Of a DNA stretch of 64,000 nucleotides, positions 48,475 to 60,600 are shown piece by piece (the stretch's first letter is position 1; every line of letters starts with the position of its first letter). The translations under genes and the position numbers were made by a program. This DNA is from Talinum fruticosum (Eukaryota; Streptophyta; Magnoliopsida; Caryophyllales; Talinaceae). The notes under the pieces are model-generated. The model worked only from the letters and a program-made list of their open reading frames with translations, had not been told where the DNA came from and ran no database searches. The stretch is from contig JAITYX010000032.1 of assembly GCA_021018815.1 (NCBI GenBank), positions 6,537,501-6,601,500 on the forward strand, written 5' to 3'.

Positions 48475-51400
48475 ATGTCGTCGTTAAGCAGAGAGCTCGT
48501 ATTTCTAATACTTCAGTTTCTGGACGAGGAGAAATTTAAGGAGACTGTTCATAGGTAATCTCTCTCTTTCCCTTTTTTAAAGAAAAATTAATCTTTTGAT
48601 TTTCAAGTTGAGAAAATTTGGAAGTTTTTATAATTATAATTATTATCGTCTGGTGATGAAATGGTTCCTATTTTGGTATCGTTTACTTTTGGCTTTTGTG
48701 CCGAGCAGAGAGGGAAAAGGGGGAAAAAGGCAATTCTGACGTCATAATGACCTAGTGGTGTGGTGTAGTGAGTGACAGTTTTAATTGGGATTGGTTTTGT
48801 TTGGTGAATTGTTGCGTTTGGCTGCTGATAAACTAGCGAAATTTACTTACTTTTGCTTGCAATTTTTTTGCATTTTCCATGTTACTTTTGTTAAGTGTTT
48901 GGCGTGACTTGGATGTTATTTCTCAAGAGTTTTAATGCATCATTAAATGGGATGAGCCAAGAGAAAGAAAGAGGCCAAGGGGGAGAGAGGGGGAGGGGTG
49001 TTCTTCAATTTCATTGATTGTGGAGCTCATGGTTAATTTGGGTTTTTGATTTTGAGAAGAGCAACAACGAAGATTTGATTGATGGTAAATGAAGATGGCC
49101 ATCTAACTTTAGTGCGGATGGTCTGCATTTGGATTAAGAAACAGGTAAAGTGTAACTTCAGTTTTTTCTTGTAGTACCGCCTGATGAAGCTTTTGGGGTT
49201 GGGCAGTTCTCGCACTCCGGGAGGGGGATGTTTTGGCCGTTGTTCTTTGATTGGCGGTAGAATGAAGATGGCCATCTACTTGGTGCGAAGAATTTGGCTG
49301 CATTTTGGTGAGGAAGAGGTGAAGGGTGATTTCAGTTTTAGTTGGACTACCGCCTGAGGAAGCACATTTGTGCCTTTAGTTGCTCGGTGTTTTGTGGCAC
49401 ATTGATCACAGGAAATAGAGAGGATTACATTTTTTATGGTGTAAATGTTCTGCACCCTCTGCTACGGTGTTATGAATTTGGAACTGGATATGAATTCAGT
49501 AATGCTTTGTAAAATTTTTGAGCACCCTGTGGACCAACCCGCCTTTCTGCTGGTGGCTTGTGCATGAGAAACATAAGAGTTGCAAGCGGAATTAACACCT
49601 TCCACTGATTTTTGCTACAATTGAACTGGATTGCTGTAAGAAGGGCTGCCTTAGTGATACTCTTTTAATCATTTGATTCCAGCTGCAATTATATTTGAAT
49701 TTAACATTGATTACTCTTTTTTATGGTTTTTATACATGTAAAATTTATACCTGCTCTGATGTTGCTTTTGAATGATTCGTTAAAGGCTGGAGCAAGAATC
49801 AGGGTTCTTCTTCAACATGAGGTACTTTGAGGATCTGGTGACTAATGGAGAGTGGGATGATGCAGAGAAGTACCTATCTGGTTTCACTAAGGTTGACGAC
49901 AATCGATACTCTATGAAGATATTTTTGAAATTCGGAAGCAAAAGTATCTTGAAGCCTTGGATAAGTAAGTTTGTTTTTAAATTTATGTATTAGCTCGGGG
50001 ATTTTTGTTGGTGTTGAGGTCAGCTTTAAGTTGTCTTCGCAAATGTAGGCGAGATCGTTCGAAGGCTGTGGAAATTCTTGTGAAGGATTTAAAGGTGTTC
50101 TCGGCTTTCAATGAGGAGCTATTCAAGGAAATAACACTGTTGCTGACATTGGATAATTTTAGGTTTGTGATGAACATGACTTCAAAAGTTGATTTAACTC
50201 TCTAAAACTTGGCCCGATTCTAGTGCATGCTTGTTGTATGATGCAGAGAAAATGAACAGCTATCAAAATATGGAGATACTAAGTCGGCTAGAAGTATAAT
50301 GCTTGCTGAGCTGAAGAAATTGATAGAGGCCAATCCATTGTTCCGAGAGAAGCTGCAGTTCCCCAGCCTGAAGAACTCAAGACTGAGGACTCTAATCAAT
50401 CAGAGGTTAGAGCTTCATCAGGATATTGTGTTTGGGTTAATGTTACAGAGCCAACATCTTTTAGTCATGAATAGCTTTAAATTTTGCTGATATCTTCTCT
50501 TACGATATTGCAGTTTGAATTGGCAGCATCAATTGTGTAAGAATCCCAGGACAAATCCTGACATAAAGACTCTTTTTGTAGACCATACTTGTGGACCCCC
50601 AAATGGCGCTCGTGCACCATCCCCTGTGACAAATCCATTGATGAACACAGCTCCTGTTCCGAAGGCAGGTGGCTTTCCTCCGCTTGGAGCTCATGGAGTA
50701 AGTGAAGCAACAAAGTTCCATTCATTGATAGTCTTGTTCTTGTGAATGCGAAATTGACTTTTGTCTTTTGTGTCTTCAAAATGGAAGCCGTTTCAGGCTG
50801 CACCAGGCCCTCTTCCTACATCACTTGCTGGGTGGATGGCAAACCCATCTCCTGTACCTCACCCTGCTGCTTCAGCTGGACCCATGGGTTTAGGTGCCCC
50901 TAACAATCCTGGTATGCAGTGAAAACTTGCCTAGAAAAAAATTCCCATTTTAGATGTTTGGGTTTGCAGGCATTGAAATGTTTTTCCTTCCGATTTCGAA
51001 GCATTACTTGAATTTTGGGCTTAAGGCAATGATTTCTGTTTATGTAAAATCCTTAATGCTTCTTTTTTCTTGTTAACTTGACTTTTATTCCATTGTGGAA
51101 TATTTTCTCCCTCCCATGTGACAGCTATAGTTAAACGTCCAAGGACTCCTCCTAGCAATAATGCAGCTCTGGACTATCAAACAGCGGATTCTGAACATGT
51201 GCTGAAAAGAGCAAGACCTTTTGGAGCACCAGATGAAGTATGTGAAACGATCTGCGCTCTTGAATCCTCTTGGATATCTTTCTAATTTAGGTTCACATGT
51301 TCATTTGACCTACTTGTTGGTTAGTCAATAATCTACAACCTGTGATTGGAATTTCTTGTTCACATACGAAATGATTAGATGCATCATAGAGAAGATGAAA

Positions 51401-54400
51401 TGTTGGTTTTGTCAATACATAAGCTTGACGTGCCATGCAGAGAGATTTTACTGTTATTTTCCTGTTAGGTGCAGATGGCTTACTCTAGAAAGATGCAGCT
51501 CAGAAACTATTTCGTCACTTTTTTTGTTAGTTTAGGCTTGGACCTTATGAAATGTGCTAGTTCATATTCAATGTGTTCTGGGAACTAATGTAGATAGTAA
51601 TCTGCATTGTTTATCAAGTGGATTCGATATCCCGTGTTCAACTTAGGAACCTTTTGGTACCCCCTGTACTTAACTTAGGAATCTTTCTATTTAGAGCTGA
51701 ATTTAGCTGATGAGAGCGGTACTTGGAACCATGTAGCATGATTAAGAATCCATTCACATTATGAGATGTCTTATAACTGCCTGCTGCTTTCCTCTGTCAA
51801 CAGGTAAACAATCTGCCTGTCAACATTCTGCCGGTTGCTTTCAACCAAAGCCACGGTCAAAGTTCATACTCTTCTGACGACTTGCCGCGAAATGTTCTTA
51901 TGAATTTGAGCCAGGGTTCTACTGTCAAAAGCCTTGATTTCCATCCACTGCAACAAATACTGCTTCTAGGTTTGGCCCATTGTTAAGAGGTTTATCCTCT
52001 TTTGTTTAGACAATTGATTTTTTTGGCAATGTTACAACTTGTGAGTTGATTTTGTATGCTGTTTCCAGTGGGGACAAATATAGGTGATGTTATGGTGTGG
52101 GAATTAGTTAGTCGAGAGAGGATTGCTTTGAGAAATTTTAAGGTCTGGGAGCTTGGTGCCTGTTCTATGCCACTGCAGGTAGTTCTTTGCCATGGACTTG
52201 CTGAGAATCGATATGTTATTGTTGGATAAATAGAGTGCTAATTACATGCTTGGAATTGTATGAACAGGCTTCTTTGGCCAGTGATTACACTGTATCAGTT
52301 AATCGTGTAATGTGGAGTCCTGATGGAAACCTTTTTGGTAATTTATCCCTTTGACCTTTCAATTGACCCCTTCTTCCTTGGATTTTCAGTCGTGAAATAG
52401 TTTCCATTGATGATGCAGGTGTTGCATACTCGAAGCACATTGTGCACTTGTACTCCTATCACGGCCCCAATGATCTGAGAAACCATCTAGAGGTTTGTAT
52501 TGCATATTATTGTGCAGAGCGATTTCCGTAGCATTGACTCATCCAAATTTGATGTACTTTTTCATGGATGCAGATTGAGGCCCATGCTGGAAGTGTTAAT
52601 GATCTTGCCTTCTCTTATCCCAACAAACAACTCTCCATTGTCACATGTGGAGAGGATAGACTTATTAAGGTATGTATTTTTTTTTTTTGGTTTCTTCTTT
52701 TAATCTATGGTGAAAGCTTAGCTCTAATGGATCTTGGGTTCATAATTTTTCGTATGTAGGTGTGGGATGCCGTCACTGGAGCTAAGCAGTTTACTTTTGA
52801 CGGTCATGAGTCACCTGTCTACTCTGTATGTCCGCATCACAAGGAGAGTATTCAGGTATCTATCTTGCAGATGAGCATGCTACAACTATTAGTGTTTTCT
52901 CTTTAGAGGAGAACAATATATCAACGTGCTTAAACACAAGGGATTGTTCTGCACCTAGTTATCTGATTAAGCATTTCTAAAACAGTTTTATTCTGAACCA
53001 AAGATCAGAGTTGGATAATCGTATTCACTGCAGCTTGATTTTTGCATGAAAATTGACAGTTTCTGTACTTGTTTTAGTTCATTTTCTCAACGGCGACGGA
53101 TGGAAAAATAAAAGCATGGTTGTATGACAACGTTGGTTCGAGAGTAGACTATGATGCACCAGGCCACTCATCAACAATGATGACGTATAGTGCAGATGGG
53201 TCAAGGTATCCCCCTCCCTTCAAAAAAATAAATAAATAAAGAGCTGTCATAGTTCTGTTGATTATGGAACTTGTTGGAATTGATGTGTATATACTTAGTA
53301 ATTCACTGGGGAGGTTTGTCCAATTCTTGCAAGATTGTTCTCATGTGGGACCAATAAAGAAGGAGAATCCTTCTTAGTCGAATGGAATGAAAGTGAAGGA
53401 ACAGTCAAGCGGCAATACTTGGGTCTTGGGAAGCGATCGGTGGGAATTGTACAATTTGATACTACCAGAAACAGGTTCCTAGCTGCTGGGGATGAGTTTA
53501 CAGTCAAATTTTGGGACATGGATAGTGTTAATCTGTTGACTACAACTGATGCTGATGGTGGATTACCGGTAATATTCTGATAGTATGTTGAGCCGTCCTT
53601 GCCTTTTGTTCCTGGGATACCTTTTTTCCTAACTTGGAGACTTGTTTTTGGACACTAGGCTTCTCCTTGTGTCCGGTTTAACAAGGAGGGAACTTTAATG
53701 GCTGTATCAACGAGTGACAATGGCGTCAAAATTCTAGCTAATGCAGATGGGATTAGGCTATTGCGTACTGTGGAGAATCGGCCATTTGATGCATCAAGGG
53801 TTGCTTCTGCCGCTATCGTGAAGGTACAAGTGTTGTTACTTGTTCTGCTTGATATCCCCTATTCTCCCCCGCCCTGGCTCCGTTCTTTTCTTATAATGTC
53901 TTTCCAGTCTGAACTTTAATGCAACTTTGACTCTTATTAGGGCCCCACAATGGGCATGTTTCCTGCTGGAAATGCTACTATTGCAGTCAGTATTGCAGAT
54001 CGAACAGCTGCGGTGCCTGCTATGGTGGGTATGGTGAGTGTCTGATGCTGCAGCTTGTTCATTCTTTTTAAATTTTTCAGAAAACAACCGGTGGATTAGA
54101 TTGGTTGTCAACTACATTGTGTCTCTCCTTGTATGACTTGGTAATGGTATGTGAAAACTTTGCATCTGCAGAATGTTGATAACCGAAATCTGGTTGATGT
54201 GAAACCAAAAATCCCTGATGAGCCTGCAGACAAGTCAAAGGGCTGGAAGTTGGTGGAAATAAATGAGCCATCGCAGTGCCGCTCATTGAGGCTTCCTGAT
54301 AGTATATCAGCAATGAGGGTAAGGGATTGCATTTCCTATCTTTATTTGAAAATAGTGTTATATACTTATGTTTCATTTTGTTGTCACTTCAGATCTCAAG

Positions 54401-56548
54401 GTTGATTTATACGAATTCTGGATTCGCTATATTGGCACTAGCATCAAATGCTGTGCACAAACTTTGGAAATGGCCAAGGAACGACAGAAATTCATCTGGC
54501 AAGGTAATTGCTCTCGGAAGCCTGGTTTTTGTATCACTGCAGAATTTTTCTATTTGGGAGCCTGCTTTTTGGATCACTGCAGAACTTTTCCCATGTGGTG
54601 CATTAAGCCCTTTACAATTCTGCTCACAGGCAACTGCAAGTATTGCTCCTCAACTATGGCAACCTTCTAGTGGTATACTGATGACAAACGATCTAAGTGA
54701 CACAAAACCTGAAGATGCGGTGTCTTGCTTCGCACTTTCAAAGAATGATTCTTATGTTATGTCAGCATCTGGTGGGAAAATCTCCTTGTTCAACATGATG
54801 ACCTTTAAGGTAAAAAGCTTTATACTGGAAGCAAGTTCTGCTCATGCCCATTCTTACCCGGTATCCTTGATTTTATTGGTCCTTGCACTCTCGTATCAGT
54901 TAGTTCATTCTTGGTGTCATCTTCATAATAGTCAATGAAAAGATGAATGCGTGTATAGTTCAAATGCTGGGTACGTCGGTTATTTTGATTGAGAGCCAAT
55001 AGTTCAAATGCGGGGTACATTGGTTATTTTGATTGAGAGCCCTCAACTAAATATGTCTCAAGTAGTTGGGTGGGCAATGTCTTTATACATTCATCCCAGT
55101 GTGTTGAAGGAAAAGTTCTTATGGTCTTCTAATTCATCAATTAGTATCTTCATTTTGGTTTCTTGAATGTAGACAATGACTACTTTCATGCCTCCACCAC
55201 CTGCGGCAACGTTTTTGGCTTTCCACCCTCAAGACAACAACATCATTGCTATTGGCATGGAAGATTCTTCCATTCAGATATATAATGTCCGAGTTGACGA
55301 GGTTAGCCTTGTTTCTTATATTTTATACCTTGTTTTATCAGTTCCATGAGAAAACGCATGATATCCAAATCTTGTGCCAACTGCCTGTCTTTATAGGTTA
55401 TGTCTAAACTTAAAGGACACCAGAAGAGGATTACCGGCCTGGCCTTCTCTAATGTTCAAAATGTACTTGTATCTTCAGGAGCTGATTCCCAGGTAACAAT
55501 ATGTGGGCCTTTTTCTTTTAAGTGCTTGTCAAATAAAAGTTGAAGAAATGACATGTGCACATCATTGTTTGTCAATTATGCATTGATCTTGACAGTGTCC
55601 GCCCATCCCCTTTTTTGAATTTATTTTTTAAATTTCTGTTTTCACTGTTTTTCCCCCTGCTTCAGAAAGCTTTCTAGACCCCAATTAAAGAGTACTTACC
55701 AGTTGCTTATGTTAACTTTGCCAGGTATGTGTCTGGAGCATGGATGTTTGGGAAAAGTTGGCATGCAAATCTTTGCAAATTCCTAGCGGTCGAGCCATAA
55801 ATCCCCTTGCAGATACACGCGTACAGTTTCATCAGGATCAGATACATTTGTTGGCTGTCCATGAAACACAAATTGCCATATACGAGACTCCAAGACTTGA
55901 ATGTCTTAAACAGGTATCCTTCTTTACTATGCTATCAATTTCATGTACTCAACAGCAATTCTGGTTGGACAAGGCCTTTGTTAATTCAATTCAACGATTC
56001 AAAATGATTCCCTCCCTTTTGTTGCTAGTGGGTTGCCCCGAATCGAAAGGTCCAATCACGCATGCTACATATTCGTGTGATAGTCAGTCGATATATGTAA
56101 GCTTTGAAGACGGGAGTATCACCGTTCTTACTGCTTCAAATCTTAGACTGAGATGTCGGATTGGCCCCAGTGCCTACTTGCCACCCAATCCAAGGTGCGT
56201 ACAATATTATTTTCTTAGCGGGAAAAGTTGATGCCAAGGATTTATACTGAATGGTTTTATGGTCTTAACAAATGAACAAAATTTCTGGTTGATTTATACT
56301 GAATGGTTTTGTATTCTTAACAAATGAACAAAATTTCTGGTTTTGACAGTATGAGAGTGTACCCACTATGCATCGCTGCACATCCATCAGAAGCCAATCA
56401 ATTTGCGCTAGGTCTCACCGATGGTGGGGTTTGTGTGCTTGAGCCACTAGAATCAGAGGGGCAATGGGGCACACTGCCTCCTGCTGAAAATGGTGCCGGA
56501 AGCAGCAATCCACCTAGTTCCTCTGTCACCGATCAACCTCAAAGATGA
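48475..56548 (+). CDS. TPR3: TOPLESS-related transcriptional corepressor, TPR2/TPR3-like (two one-base deletions)
   Basis: Groucho/Tup1-type nuclear corepressor of about 1134 aa, recruited through EAR motifs of repressors such as Aux/IAA. It is traced over 25 phase-consistent exons; first 48475-48554, 49786-49964, 50049-50162 and 50247-50405, last 55725-55913, 56029-56194 and 56350-56548. The N-terminus has LisH (SSLSRELVFLILQFLDEEKF), CTLH (LEQESGFFFNMRYFED, KYLSGFTKVDDNRYSMK) and the EAR-binding fold through SLNWQHQLCKNP. A Pro-rich linker (FPPLGAHG, AGWMANPSPVPHPA) and two WD40 propellers (about 345-1100; VGTNIGDVMVWE, FIFSTATDGKIKAWLYDN, FLAFHPQDNNIIAIGMEDS) follow. NMRYFEDLVTNGEWDD and DHTCGPPNGA resemble Arabidopsis TPR3 more than TPL; paralogue assignment is tentative. 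Two bases are missing: a T in 49922-49926 (MKIFFEIRKQKYLEALDK expected) and one in 56035-56039 (exon 24, expected WVA.ESKGPITH). All other junctions hold frame. Confidence 0.95.
48737..48744. promoter_or_regulatory. TGACGTCA bZIP site in TPR intron 1
   Basis: A perfect palindromic C-box/CRE, TGACGTCA, lies 260 bases downstream of the start codon inside the first intron. Such sites bind bZIP factors (TGA/HY5 groups). First introns of broadly expressed plant genes often hold enhancers, so a regulatory role is plausible but unproven. Confidence 0.4.
49080..49368. repeat. Diverged tandem duplication in TPR intron 1
   Basis: Copy one (about 49080-49200) and copy two (about 49256-49368) share AATGAAGATGGCCATCTA, a TTTGG..TG block, TTCAGTTTT and TACCGCCTGA, with indels. 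The duplication is older than those in the 3' introns of the same gene. Confidence 0.6.
54956..55042. repeat. 44-bp tandem duplication in TPR intron 20
   Basis: TAGTTCAAATGC-GGGTAC and GGTTATTTTGATTGAGAGCC occur twice at a 44-base offset (54956-54999 and 55000-55042) with few differences, so the duplication is recent. Confidence 0.85.
56239..56342. repeat. 52-bp tandem duplication in TPR intron 24
   Basis: GATTTATACTGAATGGTTTT and CTTAACAAATGAACAAAATT occur twice at an exact 52-base offset (56239-56290 and 56291-56342) with four differences. It lies next to the acceptor of the last exon but does not change it. Confidence 0.9.
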
Positions 56549-57624
56549 CTACTTACTCTGCTTCCTCAAGAAATATTTCTGAGAGTTGTTCTTTTATTGT
56601 ACAAAGCTGCCTTGCTCCTGGTTTCGCCGCCCATTTTTCTAAGGGAAGCTGCAGGATCCAGGTATTACCGTCATAGGATGATTGTCAATCAGCCAAACAG
56701 CTGAAGTTGGGAGGTACTAGCATGAGTCTCTTGGACAAAGGGCATGGCAATTTGGCAAAACCTAGCATGAGGGAACCCAAGTAGAAAATTGTTTAACTTG
56801 GTTACAAATATGAGATTAGAATTTGGGTTTTGATGGCTAGTTATGTTAGAAAGGAAGGATGAATATATCGGGATAAATTTGAATTACTAACCCACAATTT
56901 GTTTTGTTTGATTGGTGGAAGCAACTCAGGAAGAAACGGTTTTCTTTTCATCCCTTTCTTCTTCTTTCGGTTCTTAATCTATTTTGGGAGCCAAGATTTG
57001 CTTCTGTAATTGGGAGCTATTTCTAGTGTCTGTTCAAGAATTGTAAACCGCTCCCGCCCCCTCCTATCCCTCCCCTGTACATGGATAATATCATGACTTT
57101 TCTCCATGCCTAATCTCAAGACTTTCAAGGATTTGCATGGAAAATTATTTCAAAGCCAAGCCTGCCTACGAGGAAGCTGTCTGGAGCTCAAAGTTTTGAC
57201 TTGAAATTTTCTACAATGAATTCCTCAAAGCTTAGGAAACAAATGCTTGACTATGCCAAATTAGATATTATTCTCGAGCATTAGAGAAGTGTGATATAAG
57301 CATTAGAGAAGTGTGGTATAAGCTATAGGTGTCGGATAATTTATCTGGTTAATGTGTTCTAGAGGTTGATACAAGAGACTCGACTCAAACCTGAGGGGAG
57401 GGGGTTTATGATGATCTATAAGGTTGGTTAATGTGCTATAGTAGTTCATACAAGACACTCGGGCGATGATGACGCTGCAAAAATCTACAAGGTATGCGAG
57501 CTCAAGGAGTAGTTTTAGTGCTTTATAGATGATCAACTCCATTATTACGTCAAAAAATTACATTCACAAGCATTTGTACAATCAATTTATATTCACAAAA
57601 TGAGACAAGGCATTGCGAGGAAAT
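56549..57624. other. Convergent 3'UTR region between TPR and BRIZ genes
   Basis: TPR (+) and BRIZ (-) end toward each other over about 1.08 kb. The first 500 bases look like the TPR 3'UTR (T-rich, GTAAACCGC...TGTACATGG near 57040-57085). About 57500-57624 would be the BRIZ 3'UTR. Poly(A) sites are not decisive. A short direct repeat, AGCATTAGAGAAGTGTG, occurs near 57280 and 57300. No further gene seen. Confidence 0.55.
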
Positions 57625-60600
57625 TCAACTGCGCCTTCGGCCTGGCTTCGTTCGTCTCTTGCTATTGATAGGAGAGGATTGGGTTTCAGGAACAGGCAAC
57701 AGTGTCCCTCCTTTAATATCATCTGCATCTGTTATGCTGCTGAGTTTCTTCTGTGCTTCAATGTAGACTTTAAGATCCCTAATCTGTTTAACACAATAGA
57801 TAAGATGTTGAATTTGAAAGAAATACGAAAAGATTCAACAGCGCCCCGGTCCCAAAAATAAAAAGGAAGAGAAACAAACCTTAACAACCTAAAAGCTAAG
57901 GGGAAAAGGCGGTACAACTTACCTGCTCTTCAAGATCTAGAATCTGCTCGTCCTTTGATTTAAGAGATGATATCTTCCTGGAAAAATAGAGGAAAACATT
58001 GATTCCCAAGAACCAAAAGCAAAAATATAGAGCGATGTCACAATCACAAAAGTTTTAGCTTCATGCTAACTCGAGAACGAATATCATAATCATCAAGGGA
58101 ATTGTCATCTTTTGCAATATTATCTCACGAAAACGGTAAATGGAGAACTCGAGCAATTCAGCAAAAAGAAGCTCGCCTCACATGAGACCATCTATGCCTC
58201 AAAGGAGACCAAAACAGAGGAAAAAAAAGACATGCTCCCTCCAACATACCCCACATAGCCTGTAAGTTAGACAAGCATATTGTGCACTTTTTTGAGTTCA
58301 TGAGCATGAAGTGTAGACATCTAACCTCTCCTCAATTTCCTTTATTATCTTCTTGTACTCCTCCTGGCTCTTCATAAGAATCTGATTCATCTGAACCAAA
58401 AGGAACAAAAAAGTAAAAAATTAGAAGAGGAACTAAAATAACATGACATCCGCAATACCTCCTTTAATCTTCAAAAGCAAATTCTTAAAAGGTTTAGTAT
58501 GCTAGAGAATAAAGAAGACCCACATTTGACACTGCTTTCTTGTCCTCTTCACATTTTTCCAGTCGGCATTGAAGGTCTTGCATCTTTGTGGTCACAGCAT
58601 TCTCCACCGCTTCAGCAATGGTATTCTCCCTTTTATTTTTGGCCTCCACAAGCAGTGATTCATAGTACTGAATAGAACAGGAGAAAAACGAAATTTTACA
58701 TTCACATCAGGATCCAAATCATACCCTGAGACTTAAGCCTAGGCAGATAGGGGGGTTCAAATGTAGCAGCCCTACCTCTAAATAGTAGAGAGGCTGGATT
58801 AACTAGAGTCTCAACTAAAAACATGGGAAAGTTCAGAGAGACTTTTTGCTTTAGTACACTATAACCAAGCTAAATGAAGTGCCCAAAATTGCCTTTTCAA
58901 TTTAATGAATGTTGGAGATATTAGGGAACAATAATCTGTGCAGTTGAACGGAAGCTTTTGAAATGATGGGCGAGTGAACATGCTCAGATTTGTTAAATTA
59001 CCTGTCTTTGGTTCTCCAATTGAGTGGCAAGAAGATGGTTGTACTCATCCATGATCTGTTGAACCAAGAATTAAAAGGTTATCCACATAGTTCATAATGA
59101 AATATTTATCTTGGAAAGCATTAAAGAATGCGTCCAACAATATGTGCGATAACACTGGATGATAAGATGAAAAACAAATGAACTTCTATCATCCCTATAT
59201 GCCGACTCGACAAGAAGAGACGCAATTTGGGTTTAGAAGATTAGGGAAGTGGTCATATAACACATACAGATGAAAAAGTAGTAAGACATCATTTCACATG
59301 CATAATATCAAAGAAATACCGCTTCCACTTTGCTGTTGAGGAGAGCCCCAGTAATTTCAGAGTCTTCACCATCACCACAAGTAGCACATTCTCCATCATG
59401 TGACATGCAGTTAGAATTAACCATTACCAACTTGCCATCGGCTTTTGATTGGTTTAATCGGTGCACATAATTGTCACCTTCGTAATCCCAAACCCTCTGT
59501 GTGTCTAAATCAAGTGAATAGCAATGCTGTGTATCTTTCCAATGCCCAATAGTATGTCCCTCTTTATACCTATAAGTTGCAAAAGAATAAAAGAATTAGA
59601 AGCCAGCAATAAGGAAACTAAAAGGATAATCCAGTCCTCATATCTGTCCATGGAAGATGATGATCATGGTACCTTCCACATCCAACAAAACCACACACAA
59701 TGCAGACCCAGAGGTTCTCTGAAGTACTACAAACAGAGCAGTTTGGTTTATCATCCTGCTGTTGACATAATCGGCAGACCTGATGACACACATAGCTCCA
59801 ACATAAGAATGTATATGGGCAATGAATAAGAGACTTGCTGTTGATCATGATTCCCTCTCTACAAGAGGGTGCTGACGAAGTTCTTAGCCACATTGAGATT
59901 GTTTAGTGAGTCTTTAGAAGCTTAGAAGGATTTTAAATGGTTGCAAAAGCAGAGCAGTTGAACACTATTATACTCGGTTTTCAGCATTTTTGGAAAAATG
60001 TTATGGAAGTTATCAACCTAGGATGTTGTGCTCTGACTAAATGTTTGACATCTAAGGTCCAATATGGATAAAGTATTTCATGCCATATTGCCATAAGAAT
60101 GCCAACTGTTGTGGAGCTCCAGAAAATTGCCTTAAAAATGTATAATACAGCCCCAATGAAGCCATTACAGTGATTAAATTGTCTTCAAGGAACATTTTGA
60201 ATGACATAAAGAGGTTTTCATTTATGTAGTAGTAAAAGCATCCAAAGACTCCCCAAAGAAGCCTACTGTATACTATTTTCAAGACACTCCACAATTATGA
60301 ATAAACAAGTTGTTGAATGGTTGCTATATGCTCCTCATGACCACTTAAAATATGTTAGGGCGCTCTAGGACCATTCCAGAAATCCCCACAAGTTGTCGAA
60401 TGGTTGCTATATGCTCCTCATGACCACTTAAAATATGTTAGGGCACTCTAGGACCATTCCAGAAATCCCACAGCACATTGAATTCAACAATAACACCTGT
60501 TTGTGGGAGTTTTTCTATCACATTCCAAAATGAAGCCCTTATGGTAATAGAAATATCCCACAAGATTTTGGAGGTTTGAATCAGTGGAAACCCCTAGAGC

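Noticed and set aside
55740..56231. Genuine intron-retention isoform of the TPR gene
   Set aside because: The retained intron is open only because of the one-base loss after the acceptor; both splice sites are good and the intronic peptide has no WD40 character.
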